A stretch of 64,000 nt of DNA. Origin: Novosphingobium sp. G106. Its GTDB lineage: Bacteria; Pseudomonadota; Alphaproteobacteria; Sphingomonadales; Sphingomonadaceae. Shown in pieces: positions 17,331-26,330 of this stretch (positions are counted from its first letter, which is position 1; every line of letters begins with the position of its first letter). Where the stretch lies: the NCBI RefSeq assembly GCF_019075875.1, contig NZ_JAHOOZ010000001.1:5274001-5338000 (forward strand), in the 5' to 3' direction. Below the pieces are notes generated by a model. It did no database searches. It was not told the origin of the DNA and saw nothing but the letters and a program-made list of their open reading frames with translations. A program made the position numbers and the translations under genes.

Positions 17331-18182
17331 ATGGCGAACGAACTCGACGGCAAGGTGGCGATCGTCACGGGCGGGGCCAACGGCATCGGCCGCGGCACGG
17401 TCGAGGTCTTTGCGGCGGAAGGTGCGCGCGTCGTCATCGCCGACCGTGAGGTCGAGGCCGGCGAGGCGCTGGCCCGCGAGATTGGGGCCGATGCCCGGTT
17501 CCTGCGCACCGACGTCTCGCGCAAGGAAGACCTTCAGGCGCTGGTCGACTTCACACTGGCAGAGTTCGGCGGGCTCGACGTGCTGTTCAACAACGCCGGC
17601 ATGCCCGGCGTATTCCATCAACGCCTGCTCGATGACGACTTCGCCGATTTCGATGCGGTGATGAACACCAACCTCGCCAGCGTCATGCATGCGACGCGCT
17701 TCGCCGCGCAGCATATGGCCAAGCAGGGGCGCGGCTCGATCATCAACACCAGTTCGATCGCCGCGCTCGAGCCGAGCTATGCGATCCCAATCTACCGCGC
17801 CTCGAAGGCCGGGATCAACGTGTTCACCCGCTGCGCCGCGGTCGATCTCGGCGAGTACGGCATCCGGGTCAACGCCATCGCGCCGGGCGGCATCCCGACG
17901 CGAATGAACAGCGTGCCGATCCCGGGGCTCAGCGACGACGAGATGAAAGGCTTGATCGCCGTGCTCGAACCCGCGCGGCTGGTGACGCAGCCGCTCAAGC
18001 ACACCGGTGATCCGCGCGACATCGGCAACATGGCGATGTTCCTCGCCAGCGACCGCGCCGCGCACGTGACCGGCCAGATCATCGCGGTCGACGGCGGCGT
18101 CACCGCCGGCGAGACGCTCAAGCAGAACGAACTGTTCGGCCAGGTCCGCGACGACTACCTGCGCTCGATCGGGAAGGCCTGA
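17331..18182 (+). CDS. SDR family NAD(P)-dependent oxidoreductase
   Basis: A 283-residue classical short-chain dehydrogenase. The cofactor motif is VTGGANGIGRG (residues 11-21), NNAG follows, then the catalytic Ser in NTSSIAAL, Tyr155 and Lys159 in IYRASKAG. The acidic residue after strand beta-2 (IADRE) favours NAD. GAGAGG precedes the ATG. Its neighbour, convergent and 27 bp away, is a cytochrome P450, so the pair could act on the same hydrophobic alcohol or ketone, but that is inference. Confidence 0.92.
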   Translation: MANELDGKVAIVTGGANGIGRGTVEVFAAEGARVVIADREVEAGEALAREIGADARFLRTDVSRKEDLQALVDFTLAEFGGLDVLFNNAGMPGVFHQRLLDDDFADFDAVMNTNLASVMHATRFAAQHMAKQGRGSIINTSSIAALEPSYAIPIYRASKAGINVFTRCAAVDLGEYGIRVNAIAPGGIPTRMNSVPIPGLSDDEMKGLIAVLEPARLVTQPLKHTGDPRDIGNMAMFLASDRAAHVTGQIIAVDGGVTAGETLKQNELFGQVRDDYLRSIGKA

Positions 18183-18209
18183 GCTCGCCGACCGAGCGCT
18201 GTTCGTCGG

Positions 18210-19472
18210 TCAGGCCGGCGTCAGCTTGAGGTTCATCGTGGCCAGGCCGCGGATGATGAAGCTCGGCTCATAGACCAGATCGGCGATGCCGCCGGGGTGC
18301 TTCTCCATGTCGAGCTCGATCTTCGAGGTGGAAGCGAGGAACTTCTCGAAGATGATCCGCACTTCGGCGCGGGCCAGCGGGGCGCCGGCGCAGACGTGCT
18401 TGCCTCGGCCGAAGCCGACGTGCTCGACGATCTTCTTGCGGCCGATCTCCAGCTCGTTCGGATTCTCCCAGCGCCGCGGATCGCGGTTGGCGGCCGAGAG
18501 CGCGACGAGCACTTTCGAGCCCGCGGGAATCTTCACGCCGCCGACTTCGGTGTCCTTTCGCGCCAGGCGGGCGGTCTGCTTGGTCGAGCCTTCGATGCGC
18601 AGCACTTCCTCGAGGAAGGCCGAGATCAGCTTGGGATCGGCGCGCAGCCGGTCCTGCAACTCGGGCTGCTCGACCAGATACTTCATCGCATTGCCGAGCA
18701 GCTTGGCCGAGGTGTCCTGGCCGGCGCCGAACATGAACATGCCGAGCTGGACGATGTCGTGGACCTCGGGCTTGGTGCCGTCCATGTAGGTGGCGTGAGT
18801 CAGTTCGGTCAGGATGTCGTCCTGCGGGTTGGCCTTGCGGTCGGCGACATAGCCGAAGAAATACTTGCCCATCACCGCGAAAGGATGACCCGCGCCTTCG
18901 GCGCCGTCGAGGCTGCCCGGAGGCGGCGCGTCGGCGATCGCGTTCATGAACACCGTACGGTCTTCCATCGGCACGCCCAGCAGGTCGGCGACGACCATGG
19001 TGACGAAAGGCGTGGCGATTGCGCTGATCAGCTCGACCTTGCCTTCGGCGACGGCCTTGCCGACCATCTCCTCGCAATACTTGTCGATGAATTCCTCGCT
19101 CGCCTTGAGCCGCGAGGGGACGAACAGCGTGTTGATCAGCGCGCGCAGCTTGGTGTGGCGATCGTCGTCCATGTTGACGACCGAATCCCAGCCCATGAAC
19201 TGGTGGCGGTGCGCGTCGAGCTGGCCGTTGATGTCCGAACCTTCGGGGGTGAAGGGCAGCGGCGCGCCGGCGCCCTGCAGCGCGATGATTGCCGAGAAGG
19301 TATCGTGGTCGCGCAGGACCTGCAGCGTCTCCTCGAAGCCGGTGACGATGAAATAGTCCTTGCCCGGCGGCTGGAAGATCGGGCCGTTGTCCCGCAGCGC
19401 GTTGAAGAAGGCGTAGGGGTCCTTCAGGATCTCGTAGTCGGTAAAGTAATCGCGTTCGACCAGGGACTGCAT
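18210..19472 (-). CDS. Cytochrome P450
   Basis: A 420-residue soluble bacterial P450. The I-helix is MFGAGQDTSAKLLG with the usual acid-Thr oxygen-activating pair altered to D-T; the K-helix ExxR is EEVLRIEGSTK; the haem loop is FGRGKHVCAGAPLAR with Cys361 as the iron ligand. GGAGA lies before the ATG at 19472. It belongs to the single-component class that needs a separate ferredoxin and reductase, which are not nearby. A TetR gene is divergent, 81 bp away, and may regulate it. The substrate is unknown. Confidence 0.95.
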   Translation of the reverse strand: MQSLVERDYFTDYEILKDPYAFFNALRDNGPIFQPPGKDYFIVTGFEETLQVLRDHDTFSAIIALQGAGAPLPFTPEGSDINGQLDAHRHQFMGWDSVVNMDDDRHTKLRALINTLFVPSRLKASEEFIDKYCEEMVGKAVAEGKVELISAIATPFVTMVVADLLGVPMEDRTVFMNAIADAPPPGSLDGAEGAGHPFAVMGKYFFGYVADRKANPQDDILTELTHATYMDGTKPEVHDIVQLGMFMFGAGQDTSAKLLGNAMKYLVEQPELQDRLRADPKLISAFLEEVLRIEGSTKQTARLARKDTEVGGVKIPAGSKVLVALSAANRDPRRWENPNELEIGRKKIVEHVGFGRGKHVCAGAPLARAEVRIIFEKFLASTSKIELDMEKHPGGIADLVYEPSFIIRGLATMNLKLTPA

Positions 19473-19553
19473 GCTTTGATCTCCAAAACCTCTATCGCAC
19501 GCAGACCGCGAAAGGGCTTGCCTAGCGCTCGGCACTGCTGTTCCACAGCGGCC

Positions 19554-20177
19554 ATGAGCGAGCGAAACGGCCCGAATCCGGATTTGTGCGATACAGTGGC
19601 GCATAGTGCCAACGGGCCACGCGGGTCAACCGCAAAGGACGCGCGCGCAGTGCGATCCGGCGCAGCGCTGCGCGATGCACTGCTGCGGCTGCTGACGGCC
19701 AAGTCGTTCGACCAGATCACCGTGCGCGACATCTGCGCCGAGGCGGGCGTCCACTACGCCACCTTCTTCCGCCACCACCCGAGCAAGGAAGCGCTGCTCG
19801 ACCACATCGCCACCGAGCAGATCGTCACTTCGGTCGAGCTGACCCTGCCGATCAAGGATGCCGGCGACGATCGCGGTTCATTGGATGCGCTCTGTGCCTA
19901 TGTCGAAGAGCACCGCGTGCTCTGGTCGATCCTGTTCAACGGCGGTGCCGGTGCGGCGATGCGCGGGGAATGGCTGCGCCAGGCGCGGATCGTGGCGGAG
20001 ACGCGGGATTCGGTGGGATCCTGGCTGCCCAAGGAACTCGGCACGATCTGCTCGACCAGCCTGATCGTCGAGACGATCGCCTGGTGGCTGACCCAGCCCG
20101 AAGGCGCCTATAGCGCCGATCAGGTGGCGGGGATTCTCGACCGGCTGGTGGCGGGGTCGACGCTAGCGCGGGACTGA
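19554..20177 (+). CDS. TetR/AcrR family transcriptional regulator
   Basis: A 207-residue repressor-type protein. After a polar N-terminal tail the helix-turn-helix reads FDQITVRDICAEAGVHYATFFRHHPSKEALLDHI, a standard TetR DNA-binding domain; the remaining helices form the ligand domain. The tail before the HTH is long, and the ATG at 19554 has no good ribosome site, so a later start (for example GTG at 19649) is possible. It is divergent from the P450 gene and is its likely regulator. Confidence 0.85.
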   Translation: MSERNGPNPDLCDTVAHSANGPRGSTAKDARAVRSGAALRDALLRLLTAKSFDQITVRDICAEAGVHYATFFRHHPSKEALLDHIATEQIVTSVELTLPIKDAGDDRGSLDALCAYVEEHRVLWSILFNGGAGAAMRGEWLRQARIVAETRDSVGSWLPKELGTICSTSLIVETIAWWLTQPEGAYSADQVAGILDRLVAGSTLARD

Positions 20178-20185
20178 AGCAAAAA

Positions 20186-20239
20186 GCTGGCCGGCAACCA
20201 TTCCGGCACCGGGGTGCAGGAGAGGATCAGCCGGCCAGC
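20186..20239. terminator. Inverted repeat between convergent genes
   Basis: GCTGGCCGGC (20186-20195) and GCCGGCCAGC (20230-20239) are perfect 10-bp inverted arms around 34 bp, directly between the TetR stop (20177) and the TonB-receptor stop (20291). An A run precedes the left arm, giving a T run for the leftward transcript. Confidence 0.6.
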
Positions 20240-20290
20240 AAGGGTGTGGGGCGACCAGGGCAGGGGGATAACCCCGGCCGCCTCCAGGGG

Positions 20291-22768
20291 TTAGAAGTCG
20301 AAGCGAACCGAAGCCGAGACCGTGCGGCCGTTGGCCACGCGGGCTTGGACGATGCCCGTCGCGGGCAGCGAGGTGTCCTGGGCGTCGATGATGGCGAGCT
20401 TGTTGAACAGGTTGTTGGCGTTGACCGTCAACTGGACCCGGTCGGTCAGACGATACTGCGCGAAGCCGTTGACCAGCGTGTAGCCGGGCAACTTGAGCGC
20501 GTTGTTGTCACCCGCATAGCTGCTCGTCGTGCCGACGAAGTTCGCGCCGATCGTGAAGCGCTCGGTCTCGAACTGGGGGGTCGCCTGGAAGATCAGGTCG
20601 GCCTGGTGCTTGGGCACGTTGCCCACCGTGGCGGCGACCAGCGCATCGGCGGTGATCTTGGCCTTGGTGTAGGTGGCTCCGGCGTTCAGGCGGAACGGAC
20701 CCTTCTTGATCGAACCCTCGAGCTCGACGCCATAGGCGCGGTACGAGCGATCCAGACCGATGTTGTGCTCCTTGGTCTTGGCCCAGAAGCCGGTGACATA
20801 GAGCTCGGCGTCCTGGCCGCGGAACTTCAGGCCACCTTCGGCCTGGGTGACCGGATCGTAGGCGGCATCCTTGCGGACGAGGCTGCCGTCGGTGGGGCTG
20901 ATGAAGTTCGAATAGAGAATACGGTCGGCGTTGGCGCGGCCGCCGCGGCTGTAGCGGCCGAAGACCGACAGCTGCTCGGCGATGCGGTAGTTCACGCCCA
21001 GCGAGTACGACAGGTAATCGTAGTCGTAGTTGACCGGAGCGGGCGTGGTCAGCGGATAGATGGCCACGCGCGTTTCCGCCGCGGAGATCACACCGTCGCC
21101 ATTGACGTCGTACGAGGTCAGGCCCTTGCGGCCACCGCCGAGGTCGGCGCCGAACACCTGTCCGCGGGCCGTGCCGAAGTCGTAGCGGATCGAGCCGCCG
21201 ATCGCGAGCTTGCCGGCATGGTAGTTCAGCGAGGCATAGGGCGCATTGACCGAATAGTTGACGTCATAGATGTTGCGCCGCGTGTTGCCGAAGAAGCTCG
21301 ACGCGAAACCGTAGAAGCCGTTCTGCGTCAGCGGCACGCCGCCGGCGCTGGTCAGGTTGAGCATCGCGGCTTCGCCGCCGCCCTTCACTTCCTGGAACAC
21401 CGAAGAGAAGTGCCAGGTCGTGTCGATCGTCTGCCCGGCCTTGTAGAAGCCCACGGTCGTGGTCAGCTTGCCGCCGGCCAGATCCCAGACGCGGCTGGCG
21501 CGGAAGTCGTTGGTGACGTTTGACAGGTCGTTGAGATCGGCGTCGAACAGCGTGGTCGAAGAGACTAGGCCGTTGCCGTTGAGCGTACTCGGATTGGCAA
21601 TCACCTGGCCGGCGTTCGGGCCGTTGGCATAGCTGAGCGTCGCGCCCGGACCGCCCCAGATGCCCATGACCACCGAGGCCGGGCCCGTCAGCGACGGCGC
21701 CAGGAAGGTGCCGCGGAAGGCACCCGAGATGTCCGAATAGCGGAAGCGCTCGTTGATCGTCCACTCGCCGAGCTCGAACTGGGCCTCGCCGCCCACCGAC
21801 TTGACCTTCGAATGCATGCCGTCGGTGTAGTCGTAGCGGGTGAGCTGGTTGTTCTCGTTCATCGAGATGTTCGACGGCAGATAGCGCGAGTACATCGTGT
21901 CGCTGCGCGCATCGAAGCCGGCGACGTTGGCATAGTGCGGATCGGCGTTGGTGCCGGTCACGCGCAGCGGCGTCTGGCTGTAGTTCGGCGACTTGTCGTC
22001 GAGGAACTTGGCGTAGAGCCGGATATAGCCGCCGTCGAAAGTCTTGGTGATGTTGAACTTCAGCTGCCCGCCCTTGTAGGCGTCGTAACCCGTCGCGCGC
22101 GGGCCTTCGCCCTGGCGGTAGAAGCCACCGACGTTGAAGCGCACGCTGTCGCTGAGCTTGCCGCCGTAGTCGAAGTCCATGCGGTAGGTTTCGTAGTCGA
22201 GGCCGGTGGTCAGTTCGACCGCGCCGCCCTGCTCCTCGCCCGTCTTGGAGATCAGGTTGATCACACCGCCCGGCGAGTTCGACGAGAAGGTCGAGGCCGA
22301 ACCGCCGCGGATCGCCTGGACCTGCGACAGCGTCAGATCGGCGCGCAGGAACTGGTCGGCCTGGCCGAAGCCGATGTCGCCGAATTCGAGCACGGGCATG
22401 CCGTCTTCCTGCAGCTGCAGGAACTTGGCGCCGCCCAGAGCGATCGGCAGGCCGCGGATCGAGATGCTCGAATAGCCCTCGCCGGCATAGGCTTCTGAGC
22501 GCATGCCTGGGATATTGCGGAAGATTTCGCTGACCGAACGCGGCGCGAACTTCTCGATCTCGGCCTCGTCGAGCGCGCTGGTCGAGATCGCGCTGTCGAG
22601 CAGGTCGCGGCCGCGGGCGACGCCCGTGGTGAAGGCCCGCTTGGTGGGCTGCGCGGTCTGCGTGGCTGCGGTTTCGGACTGCCCATCCTTGGCCGGCGTG
22701 GCATCCTCGGCATAGGCCGAGACCGGGCAGGCAAAAGCCGCGGCAAGAAGAAGGTATTTCAATTTCAT
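20291..22768 (-). CDS. TonB-dependent receptor
   Basis: An 825-residue outer-membrane active transporter. It has a signal peptide (MKLKYLLLAAAFACPVSAYA), a plug domain with FAPRSVSEIFRNIPGMRSE and SISIRGLP, and a beta-barrel ending in the family terminal aromatic VSASVRFDF. The plug includes SSNSPGGVINLISKTG, a typical conserved loop. The ligand cannot be read from the sequence; no iron-siderophore genes are close. A second TonB receptor follows on the same strand, so the two may serve related substrates. The 503 bp upstream are non-coding. Confidence 0.95.
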   Translation of the reverse strand: MKLKYLLLAAAFACPVSAYAEDATPAKDGQSETAATQTAQPTKRAFTTGVARGRDLLDSAISTSALDEAEIEKFAPRSVSEIFRNIPGMRSEAYAGEGYSSISIRGLPIALGGAKFLQLQEDGMPVLEFGDIGFGQADQFLRADLTLSQVQAIRGGSASTFSSNSPGGVINLISKTGEEQGGAVELTTGLDYETYRMDFDYGGKLSDSVRFNVGGFYRQGEGPRATGYDAYKGGQLKFNITKTFDGGYIRLYAKFLDDKSPNYSQTPLRVTGTNADPHYANVAGFDARSDTMYSRYLPSNISMNENNQLTRYDYTDGMHSKVKSVGGEAQFELGEWTINERFRYSDISGAFRGTFLAPSLTGPASVVMGIWGGPGATLSYANGPNAGQVIANPSTLNGNGLVSSTTLFDADLNDLSNVTNDFRASRVWDLAGGKLTTTVGFYKAGQTIDTTWHFSSVFQEVKGGGEAAMLNLTSAGGVPLTQNGFYGFASSFFGNTRRNIYDVNYSVNAPYASLNYHAGKLAIGGSIRYDFGTARGQVFGADLGGGRKGLTSYDVNGDGVISAAETRVAIYPLTTPAPVNYDYDYLSYSLGVNYRIAEQLSVFGRYSRGGRANADRILYSNFISPTDGSLVRKDAAYDPVTQAEGGLKFRGQDAELYVTGFWAKTKEHNIGLDRSYRAYGVELEGSIKKGPFRLNAGATYTKAKITADALVAATVGNVPKHQADLIFQATPQFETERFTIGANFVGTTSSYAGDNNALKLPGYTLVNGFAQYRLTDRVQLTVNANNLFNKLAIIDAQDTSLPATGIVQARVANGRTVSASVRFDF

Positions 22769-23271
22769 TTCGGTCCCCGTTGTCCCTGAGTGAACTTGGT
22801 GAACGGGGCGTTGGGGACTGCATGCTTAATGCGGGGATGCGGAATCGTTAGGGGAAAACACGAGGTTTGAACCCAGCCCTTCGACGCGTCAGGGTCTGAT
22901 TTTTGTCACATTTTTTGGTAATGAATTGAACGTGTTGTATTTGCGAGTAATGAATCGAGGCAGTGCCATTGCTAAATCGGTTCCGCGAACGCGGGCGTTT
23001 TGGCACGCATCTTCGGATGAAGGCGGTGTCACGTCGCGGATATCTGGAGAGGCAAGGTCGCCCTTCGAGGATTGACTGTGTGAGAACTCGTTAGTCGGGG
23101 CAAAATTCCCTCGGATTCCGACTAACTTTGGCATTTTTTTCCCCGAAAGCCGGGTCGTGCGGCGCCATTCCCGCGCACGCGCCGACCCGGCTGAGCCCTT
23201 TTGTTCGACTCCGAATCGAGACTATCTCATTTTTTGTCCCTCAGTTCGCCCGCGGGCGGCGGGGCAAGACC
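22769..23271. other. Non-coding region between two TonB-receptor genes
   Basis: No convincing gene. AT-rich blocks (22900-22965) suit a promoter for the receptor at 22768. Two perfect inverted repeats are present: GTTAGTCGG/CCGACTAAC at 23090-23098 and 23118-23126, followed by T7, and AGCCGGGTCG/CGACCCGGCT at 23148-23157 and 23183-23192. The second lies 80 bp past the stop of the upstream receptor gene and may end its transcript; the first could be an operator or a rightward terminator. Confidence 0.5.
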
Positions 23272-25551
23272 TCAGAAATGGTATTCCAGACGCACGCCGT
23301 AAGTCCGCGGCGGAGCCCAGGAGACCAGGTCGGAATAGAAAGTCGGCAGCGATCCCTGGATATAGTCGTGGTCCGAAAGGTTCTTGCCCCAGGCGATCAC
23401 GCGCAGGCCTTCCAGCCCCTTGGGCGAGAACGACAGCTCCGCATTGACCAGCGCGTACTTCCTCTGGCGCACGTGGCCGCCGGCATCGAAGGGAAAGCCC
23501 GAATTGTAGCTGCCGTTGAGGTTGATGCCGAACCGCCCCGCGCCGGTGTCCACGCCGTAGTCGATCGATCCGGTCGCGGTGAACTTGGGAGCATTCTGCA
23601 ACTGGTTGCCCGTCGCATCGACCGAGGCGCTGAAATTGCCGCAGGGGAAGGGCAGGAATTGCGCCGAACAGCCGGCCGCGGGCGTCTGCACATAGACCTG
23701 CGCGGCGGGGAAGCTGCTGTATTTGCTGTCGACGTAGGATCCGCCCAGCGTGAAATGCAGGTCGGGCGTCGCGTCCCAGGCGAGATCGAAGTCGATGCCT
23801 TTGAGGGTGCCCTCGGCCGCATTCTGGTAGATGCCGGTCGGCGGCCGGTAGATGAAGACTTGGATGTCCTTGTACTTGTAGGCGAAGGCAGCGAGGCTGA
23901 TGCTGAGCTGCCCGGCGATCCGGCCCTTGTAGCCGATCTCGAAGGCATCGACCGTCTCGGGCTTCACCGGCGCCGGGATGCACGAGCCGTCCTTCGGGCC
24001 GCCGGGGCACAGCCCGATGTTCGAACCGTCGACGAAGCCGCTTTTGAAGCCCTGCGAATAGCTGGCGTAGAGCGTGTTGTTGTCGTCCGGCTTGAAGCGG
24101 ATCACGCCGCGCGGGGTGAACTTCTTGAAAGTGAACTTGCCGCGCGGATCGACCAGCAGCGGGGGTGGGGTAGCCGGCAAGCCGAACAGCCCGGTGTGAT
24201 AGGCCAGCACGGTCTCGTAGCTGTAGCGTCCGGCGGCGGTGATCGTCAGCTGGTCGGTGAGGTCGTAGTTCAGCTCGGCATAGGCGGCGTAGCTGTTCTT
24301 CACCGTCTTCAGATAGTCGACCAGCTGGAACTGGTAGGTTCCCTTCTGGTCGAAATTCGCCGGCGGCGCGGTCTGGATATCGTAACCGCCGAATTGCGAG
24401 GGCCGGAACTGTTCCTGGCGGTTCATGTAGAAGGCGCCCGCCGAGAAGCTGAAGCGGCCCATCTTGGCCGAGGTGAAGTTCAGCTCCTGGATGAAGGCCT
24501 GACCGACGATGACCAGCGGCCGCACTTCGGCAAGGTTGATCGGCGCGGCATCGGCATCGACCAGATCGGTCACCCTGGCATGCTGATAGGCGGTCACCGT
24601 GTTCAGCGTGCCTGCATCGCCGATGTCGATCTTGCCCAGCAGGCTGGCGCCATAGGTCTTCGATAGCAGATCGGGGCGGAAGCTAGTCGCGAAGGTGTGC
24701 GGTTCGCTCGCCACCGGCGTGGTCGGGAAGATCAGCCTGGTCAGCGCGTTGCCGGTCGAATTGCCGTTGAGCGGCGCGCCCGTATAGACGCCGGAATCGT
24801 CGCGCTTCGAATAGTAGCCGGCCAGCGTGAATTCGGTCGTGTCGGTCGGTGCCAGCAGGATCTTGCCGCGGATCTGGTACGAACGCAGGCCGTCGTCGTG
24901 CCCGCCGCGCAGCAGGTCGCGGTTGAAACCGTCGCGGTCCTCGACCGAACCCGAAAGCAGCACCGCGATCTTCTGGCTCAGCGGTCCCGTGACATAGCCG
25001 TGCGCGGCGATGTCGTTGTAGTTGCCGTAGCTGGCGACGAGCTCGCCCTTGAGGTTGAAGCTCGGCTTCACCGTGTCGATGATGATCGCGCCGCCGGTGG
25101 CGTTCTGGCCATAGAGCGTACCCTGCGGGCCTTTCAGCACCTGCACCGTCTCTGTATCGGGCATATCGACGATCGCCGCGGTCTGCGTCGGCTGGTAGAC
25201 CCCGTCGACATAGATCGCGATGTTCGAACTGTCGCCGACCGAGGTGACTCCCGAGGAAATGCCGCGGATCGATGGACGCAGGAAGCCGCCGTAGAGCGGC
25301 AGGGCGAGGCCCGGCGTAACCCGCTCGAGGTCCTGCAGGTTGTTGACCCCCGCCTTGTCGAGCATTGCGGCATTGAGCGCGGTGATCGAGATCGGAACGT
25401 CGCGTGCGAGCTCCGACCGGCGCTGGGCGGTGACAACGATATCGCTGGGGTTATTGGGTTCTTCGGAAACGGTCTGCGCGAGTGCCGATGTTGCCATTGC
25501 CAGCGATGCCGCGCCGAACAGCAGACTCGCCCTGAGTATTCCGATCGCCAT
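23272..25551 (-). CDS. TonB-dependent receptor
   Basis: A 759-residue receptor with signal peptide (MAIGILRASLLFGAAS...ALAQ), the TonB-box-like DIVVTAQRRSEL, plug motifs DVPISITAL and LERVTPGL, GPQGTLYGQNATGGAI, and a barrel closing TYGVRLEYHF. These motifs are those of the large sphingomonad receptor group often tied to uptake of aromatic, terpenoid or plant-derived compounds rather than iron. GGAGGAG lies 7 bases before the ATG at 25551. The open frame further upstream is not needed. It is in line with the receptor at 20291-22768. Confidence 0.95.
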   Translation of the reverse strand: MAIGILRASLLFGAASLAMATSALAQTVSEEPNNPSDIVVTAQRRSELARDVPISITALNAAMLDKAGVNNLQDLERVTPGLALPLYGGFLRPSIRGISSGVTSVGDSSNIAIYVDGVYQPTQTAAIVDMPDTETVQVLKGPQGTLYGQNATGGAIIIDTVKPSFNLKGELVASYGNYNDIAAHGYVTGPLSQKIAVLLSGSVEDRDGFNRDLLRGGHDDGLRSYQIRGKILLAPTDTTEFTLAGYYSKRDDSGVYTGAPLNGNSTGNALTRLIFPTTPVASEPHTFATSFRPDLLSKTYGASLLGKIDIGDAGTLNTVTAYQHARVTDLVDADAAPINLAEVRPLVIVGQAFIQELNFTSAKMGRFSFSAGAFYMNRQEQFRPSQFGGYDIQTAPPANFDQKGTYQFQLVDYLKTVKNSYAAYAELNYDLTDQLTITAAGRYSYETVLAYHTGLFGLPATPPPLLVDPRGKFTFKKFTPRGVIRFKPDDNNTLYASYSQGFKSGFVDGSNIGLCPGGPKDGSCIPAPVKPETVDAFEIGYKGRIAGQLSISLAAFAYKYKDIQVFIYRPPTGIYQNAAEGTLKGIDFDLAWDATPDLHFTLGGSYVDSKYSSFPAAQVYVQTPAAGCSAQFLPFPCGNFSASVDATGNQLQNAPKFTATGSIDYGVDTGAGRFGINLNGSYNSGFPFDAGGHVRQRKYALVNAELSFSPKGLEGLRVIAWGKNLSDHDYIQGSLPTFYSDLVSWAPPRTYGVRLEYHF

Positions 25552-25911
25552 ATGCACTCCTCCCCAGATGAAATTCACGTCGTGCCCTTTTTGGGCTTCC
25601 CGAATTCTTCGCACTTTGGGGGTTTTGGATATCCCCCAAGACAAGCTGCGGACCGCCGTGTTCGGTCGGTCCGGTTAAAAAATGAATTTCAATCGGAGCA
25701 TTTCAACACAATGATCTTGCTGCGTCAAACCATCATCGGCGCCTTGCGCAGCCGCCGGTGCGATGGGTGCACCCGGTGCGAAGTCTGTAGAGCGCCGGTG
25801 ACGGACCGTTCGGGATGACAGCACGGATCGGCTCCACGTTGCCAACTTGTAACGATCCATATGCGCGTGATTGAGATATCCGGGATGTCCCAAAAAAAGG
25901 AGGGGACAACA
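25552..25911. other. Divergent promoter region
   Basis: No gene seen in 360 bp between the leftward receptor and the rightward lipoprotein gene. It contains a perfect GGGTGCACCC palindrome flanked by two CCGGTGCGA/CCGGTGCGAA copies (about 25756-25785), which could bind a regulator, and an AT-rich stretch at 25676-25720. Confidence 0.4.
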
Positions 25912-26211
25912 ATGAAACGATTTACAGGTTTCGCCGTAACGGCATTGGCAGCGCTCGCGCTCGCCGGTTGCGGCCATAAGGACAAGGCCGCCGATGCGGC
26001 GGTTGCCAGCACCGAAGCCGCGGCCGCAGCCAGCGATGCAGCGACTGCTGCCGCGGTTGCGAGCGATGCCAGCACCGAAGCAGCCATGGCCCCTTCGGGC
26101 GCCGCTAAGGCTGCCGCCGGCGACAAGGCGGCTGAAGCCGGCAAGGCTGCAGAAGCCGCTGGCGACAAGGCGGAAGCCGCTGGCGACAAGGCCAAAGACG
26201 CCGCCCACTGA
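25912..26211 (+). CDS. Alanine-rich repeat lipoprotein
   Basis: A 99-residue lipoprotein. The N-terminus MKRFTGFAVTALAALALAGC is a signal with lipobox LAGC. The rest is almost only Ala, Asp, Glu, Lys, Gly and Ser in a loose repeat (AAEAGKAAEAAGDKAEAAGDK), likely a long helix or disordered spacer. AAGGAGGGG gives a very strong ribosome site at 25900-25908. Similar small Ala/Lys lipoproteins in the outer membrane serve as envelope spacers or stress proteins; no defined family is claimed. A strong terminator follows. Confidence 0.8.
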   Translation: MKRFTGFAVTALAALALAGCGHKDKAADAAVASTEAAAAASDAATAAAVASDASTEAAMAPSGAAKAAAGDKAAEAGKAAEAAGDKAEAAGDKAKDAAH

Positions 26212-26222
26212 CGGCGCAAACG

Positions 26223-26262
26223 GAACCCGGGCGCGTGGACCCGCCCGGGTTCTATTTTCTTC
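26223..26262 (+). terminator. Intrinsic terminator of the lipoprotein gene
   Basis: GAACCCGGGCG (26223-26233) pairs perfectly with CGCCCGGGTTC (26242-26252) around an 8-nt loop, followed by TATTTTCTTC. It begins 12 bp after the stop codon. Confidence 0.9.
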
Positions 26263-26330
26263 AAATCAGCCAACATGAGCATGCCTCCGGCGCAATTCGG
26301 CGCAAAATTTGCGAGGCGACGGAAGAACGA

